Source: Nocardia sp. BMG111209 (GTDB lineage Bacteria; Actinomycetota; Actinomycetes; Mycobacteriales; Mycobacteriaceae). Taken from it: a stretch of 64,000 nt of DNA. The translations under genes and the position numbers were made by a program. The DNA is taken from assembly GCF_000381925.1 (NCBI RefSeq), contig NZ_KB907308.1, forward strand, positions 1,488,001 through 1,552,000, given 5' to 3'. Below, piece by piece: positions 1 through 13,600 of this stretch. A model generated the notes under the pieces. The model saw nothing but the letters and a program-made list of their open reading frames with translations. It ran no database searches and was not told where the DNA came from. Numbering within the stretch: position 1 is the first letter of the stretch; each line of letters begins with the position of its first letter.

Positions 1-1690
1 GTTGTCCAGACTGCGTTGACCGAAGTACGCGACCGCGCGCCGGATCATCGCGCTCCGCGATTCGAGCGCGAGATCGATCACGCTGCCGACCGAGGTGTGC
101 ACCTCGGCGAACGGTATTCCGCTCTGTTCCAGGCGGTTCACGAGCGGCGCCACCAGGTCGGCGGCCACCACCCCGCCGCCCCACCGCAGCCGGAACACCA
201 TCGACCGGTCGATGTTCTCGCTCGCGACTTCGACCGACACGTCGTCGTCGCGTACCTCCAGGATCACCGACGCCGTCGTGGCGCGTGAACTCCCCGGGTA
301 CTCGAACACCCGGCGCGCCAGATCGTGTACCGCCGCCGAGGTCGCCGCCACCCGTTCCTGCGGCCGACCGTGCATCGCGGTAGCCACGACGGCCTCGACG
401 TGGCTGCGCGACACGTCGCTCGGCAGCATCATCGTCACGGGTCCGCCACCGTCCGGCGTCGCGGCGGGATCGAGTCCGGAAAGGCCGGCGTGACCGGGCT
501 CGTCCGGGCCGAAGAACATCGCTTTCACCGGCCGCTCCGGCGGACCGAAATCGCCCTGCCCGGAACGGATCTCGATATCGCGCAGGTTCGCCCCGGACCA
601 CCACAGCGCCACGACCCGGTCACCGGAACCGCGCAACAGCAGGTAGGCCCCCGGACCGTCCCCGGAGTCCGGATGATGACCGGCCACCACGGCCCATGTT
701 CCTGCGGGGGTGGCGAGCAGCCGGCCGAGCAGTCGGTCCCGCGGGCTCACACCGGATTCGGTTGTGTCCGCGCCGAATTCGCCGAACGGCACGGGAGCGG
801 TCGGTGCGTATCGGACGTCGGACACGGACAGGGTCGATCGGGGACGTCGTTTCACGATCTGTTCGAGATGGCCGAGCAGGATCAGCCGGCGGGCCGTCAC
901 GGCCACCGGGCCCCGTTCCCGGGTGGCTCGTTCGACCATGTGCCGCAACGGTTTCCGGTCCAACTCGGCGGGTTCCAGGCCCAGCGCCGCCAGTTGCTCC
1001 CGATCCGGTGTCGCGCCGAGCGCTTCGGCCAGCAGCCATCCGGCCAGCCACACCTGGAAGCCGTCCAGTTCGCGCTGGGTGCCGGTGCCGCCGGTGAGGA
1101 CCGCGGCGATCGTGTCCACGAGCATGGGGATTTCGGCCGTGCCGGAAGCAGCAACGATGTCCCGCAGGACATCCAGTGGATCGACGTCGGCGACGAAGAT
1201 GCCGCCGGACGGGTCCGGCACCCCGAGCAGCGCCCGGAGTTCGTCGCTCAGTTCTTCCGCGCGGTCGGCCAGCCCGGCACGCAGCCGCTCGTCGACGCGA
1301 CCCGTTTCGATCGCCGTGGCAGTCGCGCGGTCGGCCTCCTCGAAGTATTCGATCTGCTCCTTCAGCCAGCGCAGCAGCCGGGCGATGTCCAGCTCGATCG
1401 GGCCCGGCGGCATCTCCGTACCGCGAACCGTCTGGGCGAGCATGGTCACGGCCTGGCGCAGCCGGGCGGGTTCCAGTAGGCGTGGGGAGATGTCCAGCAG
1501 TTCGGCGGCATCGGCCACGGCCGGGCGCGCACGCATGCGATCGATCTCGGCGCGAAGATCCGGCAACGCGGTGGATTCGTCGGCGGCCGAGTCGATTTCG
1601 TCGTCGTCGACCGCATTCGCTGCCGTCGGCGGGGCCGAGCCCGAGTACGCGGCGACCAGCTCGACGAGGTGCTGCCACACCACCTGTTCA
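1..1690 (-). other. Last visible part of the giant protein: helical segment, a D-type module and an open end
   Basis: After the zincin pair come about 300 helical residues (AELLDISPRLLEPARLRQAV…RWLKEQIEYFEEAD), then a D-type module near 560-715 (GTWAVVAGHHPDSGDGPGAY, closest to the copy near 13.4 kb). A mixed alpha/beta region follows (TTASVILEVRDDDVSVEV…RLRWGGG). The reading frame is still open at base 1, so the true C-terminus and any terminal toxin domain or immunity gene are not visible. Confidence 0.6.
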
Positions 1691-4600
1691 CCCTCGGTGA
1701 GCCGGTCACCGCGCAAGCGCGCCACCACGGTCTCGGCGTCGGCCTCGTCCGCGACGCACACACCGTTGATGTCGTAGCTGTAGCGGGAGAACTGCCGGGC
1801 GAGCCACTGTTCGAACGCGCCGGCGGCCGTACCGTAGGTGGCGGCGAAATAGTCGCGCAGCACGCCGAGGCTGTCCGACTTCGGCCGGGTGTACCGGATT
1901 TCGCCGAGCGCTTCCCAGAGCAGCTCGCGGAGGCGATGGGTCAGTTCGTGCACGGTGAGGGTGAAGTACGGCCGATCCGGATCCCCGCGCAGCGCGCCGG
2001 TCGCGACGCCACTCGCGGTCAGTTCCCGCATGTACTGCGGGGCGACCAGGAACTGCGCACCGAAAACCGTGCCGCGGTCCGGCGAGTGGTAGGCGATGTA
2101 GTGGACTTCGGACCGGGCGTCGTCGGGTCGCCGGTCCAGCGGTACCGGGTCGACGTCGATCTGCACGGCGCCGAGGATCGGGAACTCGGCTCGCACGCGC
2201 AGGACCGCCCCGGCGACCTCGGCGACGGTGGCGAAGGTGATGCCCGGATTCCGGCAACCGATCAGGTGAATGTCGTGTTCGGCCGCCAGACGCGCGACGA
2301 AATCCAGTTTGTTCCGCTGCTCCACCGGGCCGACCGGCCGGAACTCCCCGGCCAGCCGGCGGCCGAGAGCACGGGCGGCGGCCTGCTCGCGGGCGGCCGC
2401 CACCAGCAGATCGTGGACGACGTGTGCGCCCTCGCCGGCGGTTTCCGGGTCGTGCGCGACGGCGGCGAATCCGCCACCGGCGGTGGCGACCGGATCGAAG
2501 GTCTCGACGTGATAGGCGTAGTTTCCGAACTGTCCGCGGATCCAGTCCGCCGCCTCGGCCGGGCCGTCCCCGGGATTGCGGGCGTGGTGGAACGTGCTCA
2601 GCGCGTGCATGACATGGCTCCCGCGCTCCGCGCCCAGCGCTTGCAACACGATGCCGAACTCGCGGCGGACCAGTCCCGCGATCGGCTGCCCGGACGCGCC
2701 CTCCGCGCGCGCGTTGTCCACCATCGAAACCCAGGTGCTCGCCACGAACGCCGGATTGCTCGCCGCGACGGTACCGATCGTCAGCGACCGCACCCGCGGC
2801 ACTCCGTCGGCATCGGTGACCACCTCGCTGTGGGCCAGCGGTCGCGGGCCGGGTGGGCCGAAGCCGACCCGGTCGAGCTCGACGAACGGGAACCGGGTGA
2901 GCAGATCGTCGAGGGTGCGGGCGAATTCCCGGGCGTACGCCACCGACAGCCCGGGCAGATCGAAACCGACCACCCGAACCCCGTGCCGCCGAGTCAATTC
3001 CGCGGCGATGTCCGCGACATCGTCGAGCTGCCGGTACGGATCCGGCGCATCGTGATCCGATGAGGAGGATTGCCAATCGAATTCACCCAACCGATGAACA
3101 CGGACGAAGTCGGCCGCGATCCGCGCCGCGGCCCGGTACCCGGCCCGCCGCTCGTCGGTGAAACCGGGATCGTCGAAGGGCAGCCACCGGTCCGGTGCGA
3201 CGTCGGCCCACGCGAAACTCAGCTCGTAGTCGTAGATCCGGGTGGCCACGTGGTCGAGGAAGGCCGGATCGGCCGGGTCCGCTCCGGCTCGCGCCGCCGC
3301 CTGCACGATCGGCAGCGCAACCTCGGCGGCGCGCAGCAGCGGCAGTCGCGTCTCGATCGGCAGATCGCGCAGATCCTCCGCGGCCCCCGTCTGCTCGCGG
3401 TACATCCGGGCGGCCAACGCGGCCACCTGCGACCGAGGCGCCGAAACCCCGGTTCCCGGCGCCGGGACGGCATCCGGCGCGGGTTGCGCGCCCGCGGTGG
3501 GCGGGGGGCTGTCCGGACCGGGGGCCGACCCGTCGTCGCGCGGGCCGAATCGGTCCGCGACGGCCCGGAACATGTGTGCGGCACCGGGAAGTTCGGGAAC
3601 GGATTCGTCCACCAGTCGCACCCCGGCCATCTCCAGGCCGCGCACGAACTCGTAGACGGTGTGGTGGTGCGGGAGCATGAACGCGAGCATCGCCGCGATG
3701 AAATCGTCGCGGGACACACCGGCCGGCCGGAGCCAGTCCAGCCGAGCCAGCATCCTGGTCGCGGAACCGGAAATGCCTGCGGCCATGGGTATTTCCTGCT
3801 CGGCGACGACCTCGCGGAAGTAGTCGCTCTCGTGGAAGTCGACCAGCATCGCCCCGGGCCGCCACGGCAGTTCCACCGTGTAGTGAGAGGTGTCGAGGCG
3901 CTCTGCCTCCTCGGGACCGATCTCGCCCTCGTCGTAGTAGACCTGGATCGCCGCCACCCGATACCGCCCGGCTCCGTCGCGAATCCGTTGTCCGCGTTCG
4001 TCGTAGACATGGATCGGCAGGACGTAGGCGACATCGGGATCCTGTTGACGCAGGCGATATTCCAATGCGGACGTCCAGACCCGTCCGTTCGGGGTGTGCA
4101 GCAGTTCGTGATCCGGATGGGTCTCGACGCGCAGCTTCCGCAGATGTCCGGCCAGAGCGGCGTATTCCCGGGCCGAGAGCGGCATCCCCAGCAGCTCGTA
4201 GTCCCGCGAGGTGAGGGCACGGCGGCGCTGTTCTCGGTCTTTCCGGTTGTGCAGGACCGTCTTCCGCATTTCGTATTCCTCGAAGACGGCATCCGCCGAT
4301 GTGCTGCGTACCCGGGAGTACCGGACATCACGGAGGTCCTGCGCGGTCATCGTCGCGCCCGGCTTGTGCGCGAAGAACGCCGCTCGAACAGCCGCCAGCG
4401 CAGCGACATTCAGCCCGAGTGCGGCCGCCTTGTCCGTCCAGTCCGATTCGTTCAGCAATCGCGCGATGCCCTCGTCCAGCGTGCGGCCCGTGGCGGTGTG
4501 CTCGAGTTCCGCGTTCCGGGTCATCCCGTTGAGCAGGGCGGACATGATCTCGCGAAGATTGCCGTCGCGCGTCAATTCCACCCACGGCACCGATCGCGGC

Positions 4601-7600
4601 ACCATGCCGCCCCACAGGCGGTTCTCGGTGGCATCGAAGGTGGCACGGATCTGCTCGTCCGTCGCTTCCGGATACATGCCGGTCAGCAACTCGCGCAGCC
4701 GATCCAGCACCGCGACCGCGGCCGCCTTGACCTCCGGCCGGTGATAGAGGTACCGCGCCAGATCGACCTCGTCACGCATCCGGCGAGTCCGCCAGCCGGG
4801 GCGGTCCCCCTCCGACGGTGCGTTCGCGACAGCGCCGGTCGCTGTCGCGTTCGGAGCGGATCTCGGTTGCCGGGCACGGTATTCGGCCAGTTGCTCGGCC
4901 GCGCCGGCGACCAGCGCGGCCAGGCCCAGGGCGTAGTCGACCGTCCCGGACAACTCGTCGACCACCGCGTCCGGTACGCCCGCGCGGCGGAGTCGATCGG
5001 TGACGAGATCCGGGTTCGGATCCTCGCGGTCCAGCAGCGCGGCCACGAGATCGGCCACCGGGTCCACGGATTGCCCGGCGTCCGCGGATTGTTCGGCGCC
5101 GCCGCGAGTTTCGGCTGCGGCCGTGCGCACGGCCGCGGGATCGACGGTGCTCAGCAATGCGGTGACGACGGCACGCATGCGGTCGACGTCGGTCAGCATC
5201 CGGGCCAGGCGCGATTCGAACACCGCTGCCGAGTTGCGCTGGTAATGCACTACGGCGGCCTCGATGGCGTCGAGTCGCTCGGCGGATACGCCGGCCGCCC
5301 GCAGCCGCGGGATCGGCTCGGTGCCTTCCAGCAACCGCGCGACCAGCTCGCCGAGCGAATCATGGGGCAGCCCGGCACGTTCCAGATCCTGCGCGCGCCG
5401 ATTCCGCCGCATGCGCCACTCGAGTGGGGTGGCCTCGCGCGGCCGTGGGGTGGCGGCGGTGAGGCGATCACGCAGTGGCTCGGGGACCGCGTCGGCGACC
5501 AGCGCGACGAGGACGCCGCGTTCGGCGGCGAGGATGTCGAGTTCCGGCTCGGGTTCGGCCGGACGGAGTTTCACGACGCCGGACACGAGCCCCTCGCCGG
5601 TCCCGGACGCCGGGGCCGCACGCTCGACCACGTGGTGGGCCACCACCCGTCCGACGTGCCCGAGGAAGGCGGCCCATCGGGCCGGGTTGCCGAAAGCTGT
5701 TGCGTACCGGACGGTCCCGTCATCGTCGTCGGCGGGTCGGCTCAGTATCAGGGCCGTCTCGGCGGCATTGATCTCGCACAGCAGCGCGGCGTGGAAGACA
5801 CCGGGATGGGCCGACGCCGAGCCGGACGCGGCGAAGTCCGTTCCCATGGCGGCGCGTGCCCTGGTCGAGATCCCGAGCGCGGAGAGCACACCGAGCGGAC
5901 CGAATTCGAGGACCTCGCCGGGAATCACCCGGCTGTCCATCGCGCGGCGCAGCAGTCCCTGTCTCGACGTCCGGGGAAGTCCGGCCGCGTCGACCACGAC
6001 CGCGGGCCATTTCAGCCACGGCGCCGCGGTGTCGACCACATCCGTTCCGCGGGCCGGGACCGTGCCGCGCAGCAGGCGCGAACCGTTCGGATCGGCGAGC
6101 GCTTCGTCGTATTCCAGCTCCGGGAGGTTCTCCTGGTTCGCCACCCGGGTCACGTACCCGTCCGGCGCCAGCCAGACCAGAAGTGCCAGGGCCGGGATCA
6201 GGTTCGACCGGCCACTCAGGTCGACAGCCGATCGCAGTGCGCCGAGGGGGATTTCGAGTGCGCGCAAGCTCGCGAAGACTCCGCGCAGGACGGTCCGGTC
6301 GGCCTCGGCGATGCGCTCCACCGCGTACGGCGCGACCTCTTCGCCGGTCCACAGGACGACCACACCGGGATATTCCTCGTGGTGGTATTCGCGCAGGATG
6401 TGTTCGACGGTCTCCCAATAGCCGAGGGCGGCCGATCGCCGGTCGAGCGCGAGGTGTCGCAGTGCGGCCGGCGTCACGGGCACGAGCGGGTTGCCGGCGG
6501 TCCACGTCCAGTGCCGCGGATTGCTCCGGTCGAAGGCGATCCAGTACCGCTTCAGCGCATCGCGCGGGTCCGCGCAATCCGGCACGCTGGCCACCAGCGC
6601 GGACAACGCACCCGGGTCGTCGGTCTCCTCGGCGTACAGCCGCAGCAGGTGCATCACCGCACCGAGTTCGAACTCGGTCACCACCTGGCCGGCACCCCAG
6701 TCCAGCAGCGCGTAGGCACGTGCCTCGTGCGCGGCCGCCGTCATCCGCCGCACCCGCGCGGCGGGTTCCTCGGCGACAGCGCCGTGCGCGGCCACGAGTA
6801 TCGCGGCGAACTCGGAAATCTGTTCCGCGGTGATCGGCTCGTCCCGACCGGTCCCGAACCTTCGGCGGATCATCTGCTCGACGCGCAGCAAGGTCTGCCA
6901 GTCGGTACCCAGCTCCTGTTCCGAAAGCTCCGCCGCGGCAGCGAATGTCGCGACCAGCCGCTGTGGGCCGGACACCGCCGGACTCGGCCGGTCGGCCGCG
7001 GACCGCACCGACACTCGGCCGGCCCCCGAGGTGACGACATGCAGTCGCTGCTCACCGGACGACCAGATGCGCAGTTGCACACGGATATTCGGCGGCCGCT
7101 CGACGAACTGTTCGCGCAACGACACCCGCACCGCTTGCGCGTCCGCCGGCCGGCCCGCGAGACCCGCGACGAGCTCCACCGCCTCGGCGCGACGCTCCTC
7201 GGACAGCGGAAACTCCAGGGTGAGAGTCAGATCCGGATCGCGGCTGTTCGGCCCGCGCACCGGGTCGGGCGCGATCTGTACCAGCAGTTCGACCGCGGCC
7301 GCGGGATCGCCCGGACTGTGCGCGGTGAGCACGTAATAGTTCATCCGCTGCGCGCCCGAGATCTGCCAGGGCGACACACCGGTGTGCCCGAGCAGGCCGG
7401 CGAGTTTCGTGGTCACGTCCGAGAACAGCGCGAGCTGTGCGATGCCGAGCGCCAGCCAGGGGCGCAGCGCCACCGCCGCGCGGATCTGATCCGGGTATCC
7501 GGGTGCGACCGCGGCGGTTTGGGTCCAGCCCGCACCGAGATCGTCGGCCACGCCGTGGACCGTGACGGACGCGGGATCGACGGGAATCCCGCCGAACGGA

Positions 7601-10600
7601 TCCGTGCCGACCCGATTGGCGACCAGCGCGAGCGCGCGCACCGGCGCGTCGTTCCCGGCCCGGCGCGCTTCGTCGACGAGGTATCCGATCGCGGCCGCGA
7701 ACCGCTGGCGCAACTCGCGACCGTCGGTGACGACGTCACCGAGATCGTCGGCGACGACGTGGCCGACCGACGAATCCGCTTGTCCGCCGTCGTCGTTCGA
7801 CAGGGCCAGGACGACCGCGCCGGTCCGCGGATCGTAGGACACCAGCCAACCGCGCCAGGGTTCGCCGAGTTCCTCGGCCTGCCGCAGCAGGGCCCGCACG
7901 GCGTCGACGGTCTCCCCCGCCCGGCGCGAACGGCGGCGCAGCACCGCCAGTTCGCCGCGTGCCCGTTCCGTCTCCTCCGGCCGGGCCAGGTTGAATTGTG
8001 TACTGTCCCAAGCCTCCTCGCGGTCCCGGACGAGCAGCACCAGCGCCGCCGCGTGCCGCAGGGGCAACGGCGCGTCGGTGGCCAGGACGCTCTCCGGTCG
8101 AACCCGGATCACCGCGTCGACCTGGTCGGCCGGCAACGATTCCCACGGACGCCCGGCGGCCAGGGCCGCCGCCGCGGCGGCCGCGGCGGCGCGCTCCCCC
8201 GTCGAGGCCGGGCGCGGATCCGGCAGTGCGCCGTCGGGCCGGGCCGGCCGCTGATCCGCGCCGCGCGGCACCGGGCCGGGCCGCAGATCGGGTGCTACCA
8301 CGGATTCGGTTGCGGGAAGACGTCTTCCGCGGTACTCGGCGAGCCACCGGCCACCGAGCGCCGCCGCCCGCAGCCATTCCACCGAGGCGTGGCGGTAGGT
8401 CGGTTCCGCCACCGGATATTCGACGCGTTGCAACCGGTTGAGGTACTCCTGATCGGTTGTGCTGAAGACCGTGTCCACGAGTCGATCGAGCGTGCTCGGG
8501 GTATCGGTTCCCAATGCCGACCAGTAGTCGTCGGGCAGCCACAGCAGCAGCCGGAGCTTCTGCAACCGGTCCGCGTCCTTGTTGGCCGCGAGGTAACGCA
8601 ACCCGAGCGCCGTGGCCGGCCTGATGTTCCGGGACACCGCCAGTACCGGCGCCCACTGCGCGAGACACACCTCGGACAGTGCCCAGGTGAGGGCCGCGAG
8701 CTCGCCGCGCGGGTCGTCGACGGTCGAATTCCAGAACCGGGCCATCTCCTCCGTCGTGGCCGGCGCCAGATCTCCGGCGAGGATCTGCCTCGTCAGCACG
8801 GACCACGGCGGAGGGAAGAGCAGCGCCGCGTGCCGCAGCAGTTCTCGGGCCGATTCCGAGCGCAGCGCCGCCGCCACCAGCGGCGAGGCCGATTTCGTGA
8901 CAACCGGCATGTACATAGCCCGGGCGGCGTCGCCGGTCGCGATGCCCATGACCTCGACGGCGTCCATTCGCGTCATACCCGCGAGCCGCAGCAGCAGGAA
9001 GTCGCGCTCGTCCGGTTCGAGCGTGTCCACCAGCGTCCGCAGGGCGGATACCACCGGGACATCGGGCCCCTCCGTGTCCCGACCGGCGGCGGTGTCCGTA
9101 CGGAACCAGTCCGGCAGCCACCGCGTCGGGACCGCCACCGCGGCCGGTTGCCCGGTTCGCGCCTGCTCCGCGGGACCGAGCAGGTAGGTCTCGGCGCGCC
9201 GGAGCAGGTGCGGATGCCGGGCCAGCCGTCGGCGCATCGTGTCCAGCGCCGCCGACAACAGGCCACGGTCCGACTCGCCGACGATCTCCCCGAGCCGCAC
9301 CCGCCGCAGCAGCTCCGATTGCGCCACGGACTGAGCCGGAATCGGCTCGGCACCGGCGTCGGTGGGTCCGCCGCCGGCGGTGGACGAACGCGGCATCGAA
9401 TCGGCACCCGCGATCGCGGCGACCACCGCCCAGACCGCGTGGCGAATCACGATGGGGTCGAAACCGCTGTCCTGCAATGAATTCGGCTGCTGCCGCAGCA
9501 GGTCCACGATCTCCCGCCGACCCGGTTGGGCACCGTCCACGGCGCGGGCGAGCACCGCCGGATGTGTCCCCGCCAGGATCGGCTCGACCACGTCCCGATC
9601 GGCCGGCGGCAGGGCCGACAGCAGACCCCGGCGAACTCGGTCCGCCCAGTTCGACGGCCCGTCCAGCAGTGTTGTCGCCAGGTCCGTCAGCCATTCGGCG
9701 GCCGAGCTGCCGGTCCGATCCCACCAGTGCATCCGGTCGCGGGCGAGCTGCCGGATCTCGTCGGTCAGCGCGTCCACCAGGTGCGGGTACCGGCCGGTCA
9801 CGACGGCGCGCACCGCCTCGGCGTGCCGCGCCCACACTTCGTCGAACGTCCCGGTCTCCTCGGCGGGCGAACCCGAGAGTTCGGGCCAGTTCCGGCGGGC
9901 ATCGAAGTAGGCCGGCCGTTGCGCGGGCAGGGATCTCAGGTAGGCGTCGTTGTCGCGATCACCCGCCAGCTCGGGCACGATCGGCGCCACCAGGCTGCCG
10001 TCGCTCTCGAACCGCACGAACGAGATTCCGATCGGGCTCGTGTCGTCCGGATCGAAGACGACCGGGCGGTCGTAACGAGCGGGATCGAGCAGGAACAGCG
10101 TGCCCCGCCAGTTCAGCGCCACGTAGGTGTGCGCCGAACCCGTGGTCTCCCAGACCATCACCACCGCCATCCGGCCGTGACGGGCCGCGCGCCGCTCCGC
10201 GCTCGCCGGTCCCGGCTCGCCCTCGCCGAGGCCGGACAGGAACCGTTCCAGCTCGCGATTGCCTTCCACCCCAGCGGGTCCCGGCTCGCCGTGGCCGCCG
10301 AGCGCGAACGACAACGCCACCGCGTCGACGTGCACCTCGCCGGGCTCCAGCGGTAACACCGGAGAAGTCCACGCATGGCCCAGTGCCCGCTGCGCGTCCC
10401 CCAGCTGGAGCAGTGCCAGTCGCGCACAGGCGAGTTCGTCGAGTTCGGTCCGCGTTTCGGCCCGCCGCGCGGCCGTCGGGCCCGGCCGGTCGGAGGCGTC
10501 GAGCAGCCCGGCCAGCACCGACCCGCCGTCTTCATCGAAATGAGCTGTCCGCGAGGCTGATTCGTCGACCTCGGCGGCGGATGCCGCGGCCTGCCCCCGC

Positions 10601-13600
10601 ACCTGGGCGGCTTCTGCCCGTCGCAACAGCACCGGTACGTCGAATTCGCCATTCTCGGCGGACTCCGCCGGCTCCCCGGTCGCGCGCGGCGTGGACGAGT
10701 CCGGTGCGGCGGGGCCGAGCATTCGTGAACCGGGACCGTCACCGAGCTGTCCGCCGGTGGGCTCCGGCCAGCCCGGCGAATCGTCCGGGGTGCGGATGAT
10801 CGCCCGCAGCGGCTCCGCGGGCCAGTCCCGGTCGCCGGCGCGGTACACCTCCTCGACGACCTCGATCGTGGGTGGCGCGAACGGATTCCGGTGGCGCCGT
10901 TGCTCGAATCGCACCCGGATCGTGCCGTCGGAGGCGTGGCGCAGCACGTGGATGCCCGGGGTGCCGTCGGCACGGCCGGGATGACGGCCGAAAACGATCG
11001 CGAAGGCGCCCGGACGCTCCGCCGCCAGCAACCGGGCCAGCTCGGCACGGGCGCCGCCCGGCGTCCCGCTCGCGGTGATCTCGACGGTCCGCCCAGCGGA
11101 ACCGGTTGCGCCGCTCAGGAATTGCGCGACGATTTCCGGATTCTTCTCTCCCGCGGTCACATCCAGCGCCGACGCGTGGTCGGCCAGGCCGTCCCAGCCG
11201 TGCCCGGCCAGGTACTCGATCAGCCGGGCCAGGTCGCCGGGCCGGTTCAGGCCGAGCATCGCGTCCACCGGAATGCGGTATCGCGGGCCGAATTTCGCCG
11301 CCGCCTCGGCCTCGGAGAGGACCGCCGGGTAGTACCGCCGCTCCGTCGGCCCGAACAAGCCGCCGGGTTCGGCGATGGTGACCGGGAACGATCCGGGCCG
11401 GGCAGCGTCCTCGTACACGGCGAAGTAGGCCTGTACGCGTTCCATCAGATCGGCCAGTTCCTCCTCCAGGTATCGGCGCTCCGCGGGGATCGGCGGCAGC
11501 ACACAGATCAGCGATGCCTCGTCGGTCCGGGCCAGGCTTTCGGCGACCGCGCGGCCGATCGCGGCGCGCAGGCTCTCGGTGGTCTCGGTCCGGCTCCGTG
11601 GAATCACCCGGATCGCGAGCGGGCGTCCGCGCTCGGGATCGCGCACCGACAGCATCAAGGACCCCTCGCCGCCGAGTGTCCCGAACGCGGTGAACAACGA
11701 CACCGTGTGGTCGGCGACCTGCCATGCCGGGACACCGTTGTGGCGTTCCAGGAAGCCGAACAGCCACGGCAGGCCGCCGAGTGCCGTCACGACCTCGTTC
11801 CTCGGATTGCGCAGCAGGTGGTGCACGAACCACAGATGCCGCCACCGGCTCGGCAGCGCGTCCAGCAGCACCGAGCGCGAGTGCATGCCGGCGGCGACGA
11901 TCCAGCGCCGGGCATCGTCCAGTAGGAGGAAACCGGTCGTCGGGTGTTGCGGGGGCATGTCGTTCTGCTCGGCCGCCGCCATCGACGAGATGATCCGTAT
12001 CTGTCGCAGCAACCGCGCCGCGTCCGCGTCGACCCATTCCGGTACCGCGCCGGCGGGCAAGGACGTCGGCTGCCACATGTTTTCGATCGCCGCGTCGGCC
12101 GGTCCGGTGACCGCGTCGGCCGGTCCGGTGACCGCGTCGGCCGGTCCGGTGACCGCGGTGCCAGATCCGGTGGCCGGAGTCCCCGGTCCGGTGGCCGCGG
12201 TGCCGGGTTCGGTGGCGGTGGGGACGACCGGTGTCGCGGCGAGTTCCGGATTCGCCGGTGTGCGGTCTCCGGCTCGCTGCTGCTGAACCTGTTGCAGCAG
12301 TTCGAGATCGTCGCCGATCATCTCCGAGACCAACTCGCGCACCTCGTCGGGCGACCGCCCGGTGGTGAGCATGAGAATGTCCCGGGCCGCGCGCAGTGCG
12401 TCGGAGCGGTCCTGCGCGTAGTCGGCTCCCCGGGCACGAGCCCGCTCCCGCCGGAGCACCGTAAGGCGCCGATTCGTGCGAACCCGTTCCAAGTCGAAGG
12501 CGTGCAGGAGCCGGTTGTAGAGCTGCTCGAGCGCGCTGAGTTGATAATCGATCAACCGGCGCGCCTCTTCGTCCGGCCGTGCCGCCGCGGCCTGCGGATA
12601 CGCGGTAGCGGTTCGGGACTCCAGAACCCAGGTGGTGTCCGGGGTCAGGCGCAGTCGCCGGATCTCCACCCCGGTGACGCCGGCGGCGGCCAGCCGGGCC
12701 AGTGTGGATTCGTCCAGCTGCTGGGACAGATAGGTCAGCGGCAGCGGCGAATAGACGATCAGCTGCCGCGATTCGGGATCGATCCGCCAGAACTTGCGAC
12801 CCCGTACGAACGGCATCGCCGCGATCGTCTCTTCGATCCGCATGGCCGTGAGCGCGTCGCGATAGGTTTCGGTGAGCATCCGGAGCCGGACCGCCGCCGA
12901 TCGCAGCGCCTGTTCACCGAGGGTGGATTCGTCGAGCAACGCGTGCGCGGCGGCGATCTCGTCCCTGGTCGTCTGCTCGATCACCTCGAGCTGGATCGCC
13001 CAGATCGTGGTCACCGTACGCGGTGTCCGCCCGTCGTCCGACTCGAAGGGAATCACCTCCGGAGCCGACCAGCGAGCCTCGACCTCCGCCGGTGAATCCT
13101 CCTCGAGCAGTACGGGATCCAGTCCGCCGACGGCGAAGGCCGCCGCTTCCAGTGCGGCCAGCAGCTCATGCCGCGCAACGGATCTCACGTCGAGACCGGC
13201 CGCCGGGGCATCGGCGGCTTCCACACCGAAGACGACGGCCCACACCTGCTCGTCCGGCGTGGTGAAATCGTCTCGCCCGGAACGAATCTCGGTCGATCGC
13301 AGCGAGGATCCGGACCACCACAGCGCCACCACCCGATCCGGGGTCACCCGCAACAGCAGATATCGCCGCGGACGGTTCCCCGAATCCGGATGGTTGCCGT
13401 GCACCACTGCCCAGGCCCCCGGACTCTGCTCCAGCAGGAACGCGAACATCCGATCCCACGCGCCGACACCGCCGTTCGCGCCGGGGACGACGATGTCGGC
13501 GATCGACTCGGGCAGATCCAGCAACGACCGAACCTCGGGCACCGTCGGGCCGGTGTCCGGTGCGGCACTGTCCCGCAACCGCCATGCGCGATGCTCGGCG

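Noticed and set aside
3070..9480. 2,136-codon open frame on the plus strand
   Set aside because: It lies wholly antisense to the giant gene. The translation is Arg/Gly/His/Gln-rich without any domain, as expected for a frame mirroring high-GC codon bias. The minus frame carries all recognisable motifs.
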